A DNA stretch of 60,057 bases from Gemmatimonadota bacterium. GTDB taxonomy: Bacteria; Gemmatimonadota; Gemmatimonadetes; Longimicrobiales; Gaopeijiaceae. Where the stretch lies: the NCBI GenBank assembly GCA_007121555.1, contig SKKH01000050.1:1-60057 (forward strand), given 5' to 3'. Positions 52,402-60,057 of this stretch are shown here, piece after piece; within the stretch, counting starts at the first letter, position 1; each line of letters begins with the position of its first letter. The notes under the pieces are model-generated. The model made no database searches. It was not told the DNA's origin and worked only from the letters and a program-made list of their open reading frames with translations. The translations under genes and the position numbers were made by a program.

Positions 52402-53262
52402 ATGTCTTGGTTCCGGAAAGCGAAAAAACCCCTGCGTGCCGAAGATCGGAGGGATGTGCCCTCCGACGTTTTCGACAAGTGTGAGGGGTGCGGAGAGATT
52501 CTCTATCGGGAGAAGCTCACCCGGAATCTCCACGTCTGTCCCGAGTGCCGACATCACACCCGGGTCGGAGCAGAGGTCTACCTCAGGATCTTCACCGACG
52601 AAGGATCGTTCGAAGAGATGGACGCCGGGATGCAAAGTGCGGATCCCCTCGAGTTCTCCGATCTCAAGGCCTACGCAGATCGGCTCGAGGCCACGCGTCG
52701 AAAGACGGGGCGCAACGATGCGGTGGTCACGGGTACGGGAACTCTCGAACGGATTCCGGTGGCTCTGGCGGTGATGGACTTCACCTTCATCGGGGGATCC
52801 ATGGGGTCGGTGGTGGGTGAGAAGATCGCCAGGGTGGGTCGGTTGGCCCTTGCCGAGGAGCGCCCCTTCATCGTGGTGTCGGCTTCAGGTGGTGCCCGGA
52901 TGATGGAGGGGATCTACTCGCTCATGCAGATGGCCAAGACCTCGGCGGTCCTGGCCCAACTTCATGAGGCCGGCATTCCGTTCTTCTCCATTCTCACGGA
53001 TCCCACGACCGGCGGGGTCACGGCTTCCTTCGCCATGCTGGGGGACGTGAATCTGGCCGAGCCCGGTGCTCTCATCGGATTCGCCGGACCCCGGGTCATC
53101 GAAGAGACGATCAAGCAGGAGCTTCCCGAGGGCTTTCAGCGCTCCGAGTTTCTCCTGGAACACGGGATGGTGGATCGGGTCGTGGACCGCCGCGAGATGC
53201 GCGAGACCGTAGTTCGCCTCCTGCGGCACATCTGGGCGCCGGCCGGGGAACTGGAGGAGTGA
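52402..53262 (+). CDS. accD: Acetyl-CoA carboxylase carboxyltransferase subunit beta
   Basis: The transferase subunit that makes malonyl-CoA for fatty-acid synthesis. It has 286 residues. An N-terminal zinc ribbon has four Cys (27, 30, 46, 49). The crotonase-like body has MDFTFIGGSMGSVVGEKI, SASGGARMMEGIYSLMQM and PTTGGVTASFAMLGDV. ATG 52402 has CTGGAGG upstream. It overlaps the start of folC by 4 bp (GTGA), the common accD-folC coupling. Confidence 0.96.
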   Translation: MSWFRKAKKPLRAEDRRDVPSDVFDKCEGCGEILYREKLTRNLHVCPECRHHTRVGAEVYLRIFTDEGSFEEMDAGMQSADPLEFSDLKAYADRLEATRRKTGRNDAVVTGTGTLERIPVALAVMDFTFIGGSMGSVVGEKIARVGRLALAEERPFIVVSASGGARMMEGIYSLMQMAKTSAVLAQLHEAGIPFFSILTDPTTGGVTASFAMLGDVNLAEPGALIGFAGPRVIEETIKQELPEGFQRSEFLLEHGMVDRVVDRREMRETVVRLLRHIWAPAGELEE

Positions 53263-54638
53263 TCGGAAGGGCCTCTTCTCCCGGTACGAGCGAAAGGACC
53301 GGATCCCCGGTTGTGCCCCGGGGAGGGCCGGAGTTCGACCCCCTCTCGGCCGATCTCTTTCCGCCTCTTCCTTCGGCGGTGCAGTGGGGGCTGGAGCGCA
53401 CGCGCCGAATCCTTTCTGGGGTAGGCAACCCGCTTTCGAGCATCCCGGTGTTGCATGTCGGGGGAACGAACGGGAAGGGTTCGGTGGCCCGGATCTGGGC
53501 CTCGATCCTGAAGGCCTCCGGGCTCCGGGTGGGGCTCTATTCTTCTCCCCATCTGGTTTCGTTCCGGGAACGCTTCCTGGTTGGAGGCCGTCCCGTCCCC
53601 GACGACCTGCTCCGAGAGCTTGCGGTCCAGCTCCGGCCCTTCCTCATCCAACAGGAACCGTCCTACTTCGAAGCGACCACCGCCCTGGCCTTCCTGGCCT
53701 TCGAGCGCGCCCGAGTCGACGTCGCCGTCATCGAGGTGGGGTTGGGGGGCCGGCTGGATGCCACGAACGTCGTGTCTCCGGTCCTCACGGCCATCACCAA
53801 CGTGGATCTGGACCACCGGGAATTCCTGGGCGACTCCGTAGCGGAGATCGCCTGGGAGAAGGCCGGCATTCTCAAGTCGGGTGTTCCGGCGTTCACGGCG
53901 TCCCGGAACGAAGAGGTGCTTCAGCTCCTGGGTCGGGAGGCTGCAACGCTGGGGGTGCCCCTGAGCCGGATCTCGACTCCGGAGGGCGAGGTGTCGCTCC
54001 AGGGAACTCGTTTCCGCCTCCGGACGCGCCGTTGGGGCGACCTGCATCTCAGGTCGCCACTGATCGGGATGCACCAACTCGAGAACCTGGCCCTGGCGGT
54101 CCGCTCGCTGGAAGCCCTTCCGCCCCGCTTCCCACTCCCTGTCGATGCGGTCCGAGTCGGGGTGTCCAACGCTCGGGTTCCCGGTCGCTTTCAGGTGGAG
54201 CGGGAGGGGGACCGCACCTGGATTCTGGATGTGGCCCACAACCCACCGGCGGCTCGAGCCCTGGCCGACACGCTGAGACGGGTCTCTCCCTCCGCTCCGC
54301 GCGTGGGCGTGCTGGGAATCATGGCCGACAAGGATCATCTAGAAATCCTTCGGGCCCTGGCTCCCGAACTGGACCGGATCGTTCTCACGGTACCCTCCCG
54401 GATCCCCGAGGCCCGCCGCTGGGACCCCGAAGTGGTCCGGGCCGAGCTTCTCTCCGAGGTCGCCCTGGAGGTACAGGTCGAGCCGACGGCGGAGGAGGCC
54501 TTCAGGTCGGCCCGGACAGGTGCCGGGGACGCCGGAACCGTGCTGGTGTCGGGCTCCTTCGGCCTGGTCGGAGAAGCCCTCCGATTCCTGGACCGCATCC
54601 CTCCGGAAGCCTTGCCCCCCTCCTCGGAATTCGGGTAG
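53259..54638 (+). CDS. folC: Folylpolyglutamate/dihydrofolate synthase
   Basis: A Mur-ligase-like ATPase with 459 residues that adds glutamate to folates (and dihydropteroate). The P-loop GGTNGKGSVARIWA, SPHLVSFRERFLVGG, EVGLGGRLDATNVV, DVAHNPPAARALADTL and the late VSGSFGLVGEALRFL are visible. GTG 53259 overlaps the accD stop; about 30 Pro/Ser/Gly-rich residues precede the conserved body, so a later start may be real. hisS starts 9 bp after it. Confidence 0.93.
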   Translation: MIGRASSPGTSERTGSPVVPRGGPEFDPLSADLFPPLPSAVQWGLERTRRILSGVGNPLSSIPVLHVGGTNGKGSVARIWASILKASGLRVGLYSSPHLVSFRERFLVGGRPVPDDLLRELAVQLRPFLIQQEPSYFEATTALAFLAFERARVDVAVIEVGLGGRLDATNVVSPVLTAITNVDLDHREFLGDSVAEIAWEKAGILKSGVPAFTASRNEEVLQLLGREAATLGVPLSRISTPEGEVSLQGTRFRLRTRRWGDLHLRSPLIGMHQLENLALAVRSLEALPPRFPLPVDAVRVGVSNARVPGRFQVEREGDRTWILDVAHNPPAARALADTLRRVSPSAPRVGVLGIMADKDHLEILRALAPELDRIVLTVPSRIPEARRWDPEVVRAELLSEVALEVQVEPTAEEAFRSARTGAGDAGTVLVSGSFGLVGEALRFLDRIPPEALPPSSEFG

Positions 54639-54647
54639 ATTCGCGCC

Positions 54648-55955
54648 ATGTCAAGAGCCAAGGATTTCGCCCGACTCCCCGGTTTTCGGGATTTCCCCCC
54701 CGAGGAGATGGCCCTCCGCTCCCACATCTTCCGTGCCTGGCGCCGGGTCTCCCGCCGATATGGGTTTCTGGAATACGACGCGCCTCCCCTCGAGCCTCTG
54801 GATCTCTATGTGGAGAAGAGTGGTGAGGAGATCGTAGGACAGCTCTACAATTTCACTGACAAGGGCGACCGGGAGGTGTCCCTGCGACCGGAGATGACCC
54901 CGTCGCTCGCCCGGGTCCTGGGGGAGCGAAGCCGGGCCATGCCGAAGCCGATCCGCTGGTTTTCCATACCTCAGCTCTTCCGCTACGAGCGTCAGCAGAG
55001 AGGCCGGCTGCGAGAGCATTTCCAGTGGAACGTGGACCTGCTGGGGTCCGACGCCGTCGAGGCAGATGCCGAGATCCTGGCCGTGGCCCTGGACGGGCTC
55101 CGGGAGCTGGGGCTGGGTCAGGACGAGATCCGGGCCCGGGTATCGGACCGACGCCTTCTGGCCGCCCTGCTCGCCAGCCTTGGAGTCCCTGACGGGTCTC
55201 TCCTGGCCACCTATGCCGTGGTGGACAAGATCGAGCGGGAGCCCGAGGAGAGAATTCGTGAACTCCTGACCGAACAGGTGGGGCTGGAGCCCGCCGCCGT
55301 CGAGGGGATCATCCAGCTCTTTCAGGCACCCGACCTGGATGAGGTGAGCCGGAGATTCTCAGAGGACGAGGAGGTGGCCCGACACCTGGACCAGATGCGT
55401 GAGTTCCTCCAGGTGATGGAAGAGCTGGGGCTGGGCGAGTACGTGGACTTCGACCTTACCATCGTTCGTGGGCTGGCCTACTACACGGGCATCGTGTTCG
55501 AGGTCTTCGACCGTGCGGGCGAGTTCAGAGCCATCTGCGGTGGGGGGCGCTACGACCGACTCCTGGAACTGGTGGGGGGAGAATCGCTCCCGGCCGTGGG
55601 GTTCGGCATGGGTGATGTGGTGCTCACGGACCTCCTCCAGGAGCGCGGGCTCGCCCCCGACTATCGTCGGGAGGTGGATCACTTCATCGTGGTGATCGGG
55701 GAGGACCAGTCTCCCCTGGCCCGCAGGGTGGCCCGAGCTCTCCGTGGGAAGGGACGCAGCGTGGTGTACGGGATCCGGGGTCAATCCGTTCGCAAGCAGT
55801 TCTCGGCGGCGGCCAACGAAGGAGCCCGGGAAGTCATCATTCTGGGACCCGACGAAGTGAAGCGGGAGCAAGCGGTCCTCCGCGACATGGAAACCGGCGA
55901 AGAGACGGAAGTGCCCCTGCAGGCCCTCCTGGAGGGTGACCCCAAGGAGGGTTGA
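54648..55955 (+). CDS. hisS: Histidyl-tRNA synthetase
   Basis: A class II synthetase of 435 residues. The catalytic core has GFRDFPPEEM, motif 2 LFRYERQQRGRLREHFQWNVDLLG and LRPEMTPSLARVL. The HisRS-specific histidine-binding motif is VRGLAYYTGIVFEVFD. The anticodon-binding domain is at about 350-430 with QSVRKQFSAAANEGAREVI. Regulatory HisZ paralogs lack the anticodon domain and the complete motif, so hisS is favoured. The next gene begins within or 4 bp after its stop. Confidence 0.93.
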   Translation: MSRAKDFARLPGFRDFPPEEMALRSHIFRAWRRVSRRYGFLEYDAPPLEPLDLYVEKSGEEIVGQLYNFTDKGDREVSLRPEMTPSLARVLGERSRAMPKPIRWFSIPQLFRYERQQRGRLREHFQWNVDLLGSDAVEADAEILAVALDGLRELGLGQDEIRARVSDRRLLAALLASLGVPDGSLLATYAVVDKIEREPEERIRELLTEQVGLEPAAVEGIIQLFQAPDLDEVSRRFSEDEEVARHLDQMREFLQVMEELGLGEYVDFDLTIVRGLAYYTGIVFEVFDRAGEFRAICGGGRYDRLLELVGGESLPAVGFGMGDVVLTDLLQERGLAPDYRREVDHFIVVIGEDQSPLARRVARALRGKGRSVVYGIRGQSVRKQFSAAANEGAREVIILGPDEVKREQAVLRDMETGEETEVPLQALLEGDPKEG

Positions 55956-55959
55956 GGCG

Positions 55960-56298
55960 GTGGCAGAAGGAGACGCGTTCCGGGAGACCCGGAAGGACAT
56001 GGAGCGGGCGATCCGCCGCCTCAACGTCCTGGAATACGTGATCATGGTGGCCGCCGTTCTGGTCGCGCTGGCCGGGGGAGGTCTGGTCGCCTTCCTCCTC
56101 AGTGCCGGATCAGACCTCCCGCTACGACCCACCTGGGCCGTGATCTCCCTCCTTCTCATCGTCATCCCCGCGGCCGCCGTGTTTGGGCGAGAGCGGAGGA
56201 GGACGGCCCGGGAAAAGGCGGAAAATGGGAGCCGGGATTCCGGGTCTCCGCCCACCCCGCGACGCAGTGATCCAGCCGAACCCAACGATGGAGAATAG
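55960..56298 (+). CDS. Small two-span membrane protein between hisS and proS
   Basis: A 112-residue protein (GTG 55960, AGGAGG 9 nt upstream). The N-terminus is charged (FRETRKDMERAIRRLNVLEY), and two hydrophobic helices (about 30-53 and 62-80) follow. The tail is a short, basic and then Pro/Ser-rich segment. I do not recognise a family. It ends directly before the proS start codon, so it is cotranscribed with two tRNA synthetase genes, but nothing in it implies tRNA binding. Confidence 0.6.
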   Translation: MAEGDAFRETRKDMERAIRRLNVLEYVIMVAAVLVALAGGGLVAFLLSAGSDLPLRPTWAVISLLLIVIPAAAVFGRERRRTAREKAENGSRDSGSPPTPRRSDPAEPNDGE

Positions 56299-57759
56299 AT
56301 GGCCGACGACAAGGCGCTGACCCGAAGAGAGGACGATTTCAGCGCGTGGTACAACGAGGTGGTGCAACGGGCCGAACTGGCCGATCACTCTCCCGTCCGG
56401 GGGAGCATGGTGATTCGGCCCTGGGGGTATGGGATCTGGGAGCGCATGCAGCGCGCCCTGGACGACATGTTCAAGGCCACCGGGCATGAAAATGCCTACT
56501 TTCCCCTTCTCATTCCCATGAGCTTCATCGAGCGGGAGAAGGAGCACGTGAAGGGGTTCAAGCCCGAGTTGGCCGTGGTGACCCACGCGGGGGGGAAGGA
56601 GCTGGAGGAGCCGCTGGTCATCCGCCCCACCTCCGAGACGATCATCTATTCCATGTACGCCAAGTGGATCCAATCGTACCGGGACCTTCCGCTGAAGCTC
56701 AACCAGTGGGCCAACGTCATGCGTTGGGAACTCCGGACCCGGCTCTTTCTACGGACCTCCGAGTTTCTCTGGCAGGAGGGCCATACGGCCCATGCCACCG
56801 ATCAGGAGGCTCAGGAGGAGACCCGTGAGATGCTCGGGGTCTACCGGACCTTCATGGAGGACTGGATCGCCATGCCGGTCGTCACCGGACTGAAGAGCGA
56901 ATCGGAGAAGTTCGCTGGAGCCGTCCGGACCTACACGTGCGAAGCCATGATGCAGGACCGGCGGGCTCTCCAGGCAGGCACCACCCACCACCTGGGCCAG
57001 AACTTCTCTCGTCAGTTCGACCTTACCTTCCAGAGTGAAGAGGGCGTAGAGGAGTACGCCTGGAATACGTCGTGGGGCGTCTCCACCCGACTGGTGGGGG
57101 GGATGGTGATGACGCACGGCGACGACACCGGAATCATCGTCCCACCCCGGCTCGCCCCGACGCAGGTGGTGATCGTTCCGATCTATCGGAAGGATAGCGA
57201 GCGCACCGGTGTGGTGGAGAAGGCGGCCCAGATGCGGGATCGTCTCGCGGCCGAGGGCGTTCGGGTCCGGGTGGACGACCGCGATCACCTGAACCCCGGC
57301 GCCAAGTTCTGGGAGTGGGAGCGAAAGGGCGTGCCGTTTCGGATCGAGATCGGGCCCCGGGACCTGGCCAAGGAGCAGGTCGTCGTGGTCGGGCGCGTCA
57401 CCGCCGAGGGGGCGGATCGGAAGGCCTTCCTCCCCGAAGCCCAGGCGGTTGTCGAGATGCCCCAACGTCTAGAGGAATTCCAGCTTCAGCTTCTCGAGAC
57501 GGCCCGCGCCCGACGGGAGGCCCACTCCCATCGTGGTGTCCAGTCCATCGACGAGCTGAAGGAAGTCCTGGAGGGCCCAGGTGGTTTCGTGTACACCGGG
57601 TGGAGCGGTGACCCGGAGGTGGAGGATCGAGTGAAGGCCGAGACCGGCGCGACCCTTCGTTGTATTCCCGACCCCGACTTCCAGTCGACCGAGGTCCCGG
57701 ACCGCTGCGTGGGTGGTGGAGAGGCCCGCATGGAGGCGATGTGGGCGAAGGCCTATTGA
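56299..57759 (+). CDS. proS: Prolyl-tRNA synthetase, type 3
   Basis: Charges tRNA-Pro, 486 residues. It belongs to the archaeal/eukaryote-like ProS type 3 class without the bacterial editing insertion. Motif segments include FSAWYNEVVQRAELADHSPV, VIRPTSETIIYSMYAKWIQS, LPLKLNQWANVMRWELRTRL and WQEGHTAHATDQEA. A C-terminal zinc-like domain is small (CIPDPDF and one later Cys). The stop overlaps the lysA start (TGATG). Confidence 0.94.
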   Translation: MADDKALTRREDDFSAWYNEVVQRAELADHSPVRGSMVIRPWGYGIWERMQRALDDMFKATGHENAYFPLLIPMSFIEREKEHVKGFKPELAVVTHAGGKELEEPLVIRPTSETIIYSMYAKWIQSYRDLPLKLNQWANVMRWELRTRLFLRTSEFLWQEGHTAHATDQEAQEETREMLGVYRTFMEDWIAMPVVTGLKSESEKFAGAVRTYTCEAMMQDRRALQAGTTHHLGQNFSRQFDLTFQSEEGVEEYAWNTSWGVSTRLVGGMVMTHGDDTGIIVPPRLAPTQVVIVPIYRKDSERTGVVEKAAQMRDRLAAEGVRVRVDDRDHLNPGAKFWEWERKGVPFRIEIGPRDLAKEQVVVVGRVTAEGADRKAFLPEAQAVVEMPQRLEEFQLQLLETARARREAHSHRGVQSIDELKEVLEGPGGFVYTGWSGDPEVEDRVKAETGATLRCIPDPDFQSTEVPDRCVGGGEARMEAMWAKAY

Positions 57760-59126
57760 TGGAGAGGGAATTCGAGTCACCTTTCTCGTCCGGCACCCCC
57801 TCGACGGGCTCGGGTTCGGGGGACCGGGGCATCGATGGCTTCGGGCCCGGGTTCATCCGCCAGGGTGGGGTTCTCGAGTGCCGGGAGGTTTCGCTCGAGG
57901 AGCTGGCCGAGAGGTTCGGTACGCCACTCTACGTCTATGACTCCCAGGGGATCGCCGACCGGGTGCGCGCCTTCCAGAAGGCCTTCCAGGGAGTGGACTT
58001 TCTTCTGGCCTACTCGGTGAAGGCCAACGGAAACGTGGCGATCCTGGATCGCATCGGTGCGCTCGGGGCCGGGGCCGACATTGTCAGCGGGGGAGAGCTC
58101 CACCGGGCCCTCACCGCCGGGATCCCGTCCGAGAGGATCGTTTTCGCCGGTGTGGGAAAGAGTGAAGAGGAGATGGAGGTAGCGCTCGAGGCGGGGATCT
58201 ACTCTTTCCACGTGGAGAGTGCAGGAGAACTCCGCCTCCTGGAGTCCGTGGCCGCCCGGCGGGACCTCACCGCTCCGGTGGGCATCAGAGTGAACCCCGA
58301 TGTGGTGTCGCCCACCCCCCACGAGTACACTCGGACCGGGCACGCGGCCTCCAAGTTCGGAGTTCCTGTGGAGCAGGCGCTCGAACTCTACCGGACCGCT
58401 CGGGAGTCCCCTCACCTGAGTCTCCGGGGCATCGACGTTCACATCGGATCTCAGATCGTCGAGGTGGACCCCTACCTGGAGGCCCTCGACACGGTCCTGG
58501 CCATGGTCGATGAGCTCGGGGCCGAGGGTCTCGAGCTCGAGTATCTGGATCTGGGTGGAGGCTTCGGCGTGGGGTACGAGGGGGAAGCAGGCCTCCCATT
58601 GGAGGCACTGGCCCGGGCCGTCGTGCCCCGCCTTGCGTCTCGTGGACTTCGACTTCTGGTGGAACCCGGTCGAGCCATCGTAGGTCCGGCCGGGGCGCTC
58701 CTGACGAGGGTGCGGTTCAGAAAGCGCTCCGGAGGCAAGACCTTCGTCATCACCGATGGAGGGATGACCGAGCTCCTTCGCCCTTCCCACTACGGTGGGT
58801 GGCATCGCATCGAGTTGGTCACGCAGCGCGAGGATGCCCCGGTGGCGCCCGTCGACGTGGTCGGACCGGTCTGTGAGACGGGCGATTTTCTGGCTCGGGA
58901 TCGGGAGCTGTCCGTTCCGGAGCCAGGGGACCTGCTGGCTGTGGGAACGGCGGGAGCCTACGGTTTTTCCATGTCTTCGAACTACAACGCCCGCCTCCGA
59001 CCCGCCGAGGTCATGGTGGAGGACGGCCAGGTCCACCTGATCCGAAAGCGGGAGACGGTGGACGACCTTCTTCGGGGTGAGGTGATTCCGCCCCGGACCC
59101 CAACCCCAGGAACCGACGAGTCATGA
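57759..59126 (+). CDS. lysA: Diaminopimelate decarboxylase
   Basis: Last step of lysine synthesis: meso-diaminopimelate to lysine, PLP-dependent, 455 residues. The PLP Lys88 is in [52 protein letters not shown] and the second-subunit Cys in [14 protein letters not shown] are seen. About 30 Ser/Gly-rich residues precede the conserved [20 protein letters not shown], so the start ATG 57759 is set by its overlap with proS (TGATG). guaA overlaps the end (ATGA). Confidence 0.94.
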   Translation: MEREFESPFSSGTPSTGSGSGDRGIDGFGPGFIRQGGVLECREVSLEELAERFGTPLYVYDSQGIADRVRAFQKAFQGVDFLLAYSVKANGNVAILDRIGALGAGADIVSGGELHRALTAGIPSERIVFAGVGKSEEEMEVALEAGIYSFHVESAGELRLLESVAARRDLTAPVGIRVNPDVVSPTPHEYTRTGHAASKFGVPVEQALELYRTARESPHLSLRGIDVHIGSQIVEVDPYLEALDTVLAMVDELGAEGLELEYLDLGGGFGVGYEGEAGLPLEALARAVVPRLASRGLRLLVEPGRAIVGPAGALLTRVRFRKRSGGKTFVITDGGMTELLRPSHYGGWHRIELVTQREDAPVAPVDVVGPVCETGDFLARDRELSVPEPGDLLAVGTAGAYGFSMSSNYNARLRPAEVMVEDGQVHLIRKRETVDDLLRGEVIPPRTPTPGTDES

Positions 59127-60057
59127 GCGACGCGACGACCGGTCACCTCGACGGCCCCCACCAGCGGATCCTGATCCTGGATTACGGATCCCAGTATACC
59201 CAGCTCATCGCCCGGCGAATCCGGGAAGAGCGCGTGTTCTGTGAGATCCATCCGCCGGACCGCTCCCTGGAATGGATCCGTGAGTGGAATCCGGCCGGGA
59301 TCATCCTCTCCGGGGGACCTGCGTCGGTATACGATGAGGGAGTTCCGGGAATGGATCCGGGGCTCCTCCAGCTGGGTGTGCCCCTCCTGGGGATCTGCTA
59401 CGGGATGCAGCTCATCGCCCACCTGGAAGGGAGAGCTGTTCAGAACGGAACCCGGGAGTATGGTCGAGCCGATCTCCGGGTCCTCGACTCCGACGATCTA
59501 TTCGAGGGCTTCGATGCCGACGAGACCACCCGGGTGTGGTGCTCTCACGGAGACCATGTGGATGAGCCTCCCGAGGGGTATCGGGCGCTGGCCTCGACGG
59601 CCACCCTCCCGGTGGCCGCCTTTCGGGCCGAGGACCGGGAGATCTATGGGGTGCAGTTCCATCCGGAGGTGGCCCACACGCTCAGAGGGGAGGAAATTAT
59701 TTCCAACTTCCTCTTCAAGGTTTCCGGGTGTGAGCCGTCCTGGACTCCGGGAGCGTTCGTGGAAGAGTCGGTGGCACGGATCGCGGAACAGGCTGGGGAT
59801 GCCGAGGTGATCTGTGGTCTCTCCGGGGGGGTGGACTCTTCCGTGGCGGCTGCGCTGGTCCACCGGGCCGTAGGGGACCGTCTCACCTGCATCTTCGTCG
59901 ACAATGGCCTGCTGCGAAAGGACGAACGCACCAGTGTGGAGCGGACGTTTCGGCGCCACATGGGGATCCGCCTCGTGGTGGTGGACGCGCGGAAGGAATT
60001 CCTGAAGGCGGTCGAAGGGATCATCGATCCCGAAGAGAAGCGCAGGGCCATCGGGAA
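59123..60057 (+). CDS. guaA: GMP synthase (glutamine-hydrolysing), 5' part
   Basis: Converts XMP to GMP. The gene starts at ATG 59123, overlapping the lysA stop, and runs off the window end, so about 311 of the usual 520 residues are visible. The class I glutaminase domain has [13 protein letters not shown], nucleophile Cys92 in [14 protein letters not shown], and the His/Glu pair in [11 protein letters not shown]. The ATP-pyrophosphatase domain begins with the P-loop [18 protein letters not shown] and [11 protein letters not shown]. The remainder lies outside the window. Confidence 0.95.
   Translation, partial: MSDATTGHLDGPHQRILILDYGSQYTQLIARRIREERVFCEIHPPDRSLEWIREWNPAGIILSGGPASVYDEGVPGMDPGLLQLGVPLLGICYGMQLIAHLEGRAVQNGTREYGRADLRVLDSDDLFEGFDADETTRVWCSHGDHVDEPPEGYRALASTATLPVAAFRAEDREIYGVQFHPEVAHTLRGEEIISNFLFKVSGCEPSWTPGAFVEESVARIAEQAGDAEVICGLSGGVDSSVAAALVHRAVGDRLTCIFVDNGLLRKDERTSVERTFRRHMGIRLVVVDARKEFLKAVEGIIDPEEKRRAIG

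Noticed and set aside
1..60057. Mobile elements, CRISPR arrays, prophage or defense islands
   Set aside because: I saw no transposase, integrase, regular repeats or terminal inverted repeats; the window is core chromosome.

Overview
This is a GC-rich, gene-dense bacterial chromosome segment made almost entirely of core genes. I see no mobile element, CRISPR array, rRNA or tRNA gene. Several traits together suggest the FCB side of the tree, most likely Gemmatimonadota. These are a primary-type sigma factor without region 1.1, an alternative GlmU-like nucleotidyltransferase, a type-3 (archaeal/eukaryote-like) prolyl-tRNA synthetase and a complete GatCAB. The phylum call is inference from protein families, not a computed phylogeny.

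Layout. 0-4.3 kb: cysteine desulfurase-like enzyme, ThpR, a one-span protein, an orphan sigma-54 activator and a small convergent lipoprotein. 4.6-6.4 kb: signal peptidase I and the sigma factor. 6.5-15.1 kb: a translation and envelope superoperon, rplM-rpsI-rpsB-tsf-pyrH-frr-uppS-cdsA-dxr-rseP, with a strong hairpin terminator/attenuator between rpsB and tsf. 15.2-18.8 kb, minus strand: a receiver-only regulator, mannose-1-phosphate guanylyltransferase, the GlmU-like protein and a YycJ-type metallo-hydrolase, joined by ATGA overlaps. 19.1-27.9 kb: a lipoprotein, serS, an orphan histidine kinase, uvrD/pcrA and gatCAB. 28.0-30.9 kb, minus strand: a probable envelope module with a DUF948 protein, a YtxH-like protein, a secreted zinc phospholipase C-like protein and a metallo-beta-lactamase-fold lipoprotein. 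31.1-44.7 kb: murA, then rimP-nusA-ylxQ-infB-ylxP-rbfA-truB-ribF-rpsO-pnp and an M16 peptidase. 44.9-52.4 kb: ald, dut and the elongasome set mreB-mreC-mreD-PBP2-rodA. 52.4-60.1 kb: accD, folC, hisS, a small membrane protein, proS, lysA and the 5' part of guaA, which runs off the window.

The genes cover ribosome production and translation, membrane, isoprenoid and peptidoglycan synthesis with rod-shape control, envelope proteolysis and a few regulators. Junctions are tight, with many ATGA, GTGA or TGATG overlaps. Where intergenic space exists it often holds sigma-70-like promoters (TTGNNN, about 17 nt, TANNNT) or stem-loops.

The most notable single observation is that MurA has Asp (residue 117) where most bacteria have the catalytic Cys that fosfomycin attacks. 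Other points of interest are a perfect 20-bp UUCG hairpin after pnp, structured leaders before rimP, rpsO and pnp, a long acidic tail on ribosomal protein S2, a lipoprotein resembling a TonB plug, and the phospholipase C/metallo-hydrolase envelope module. I did not find a convincing entirely new multi-gene system. The envelope module at 28-31 kb is the nearest candidate.
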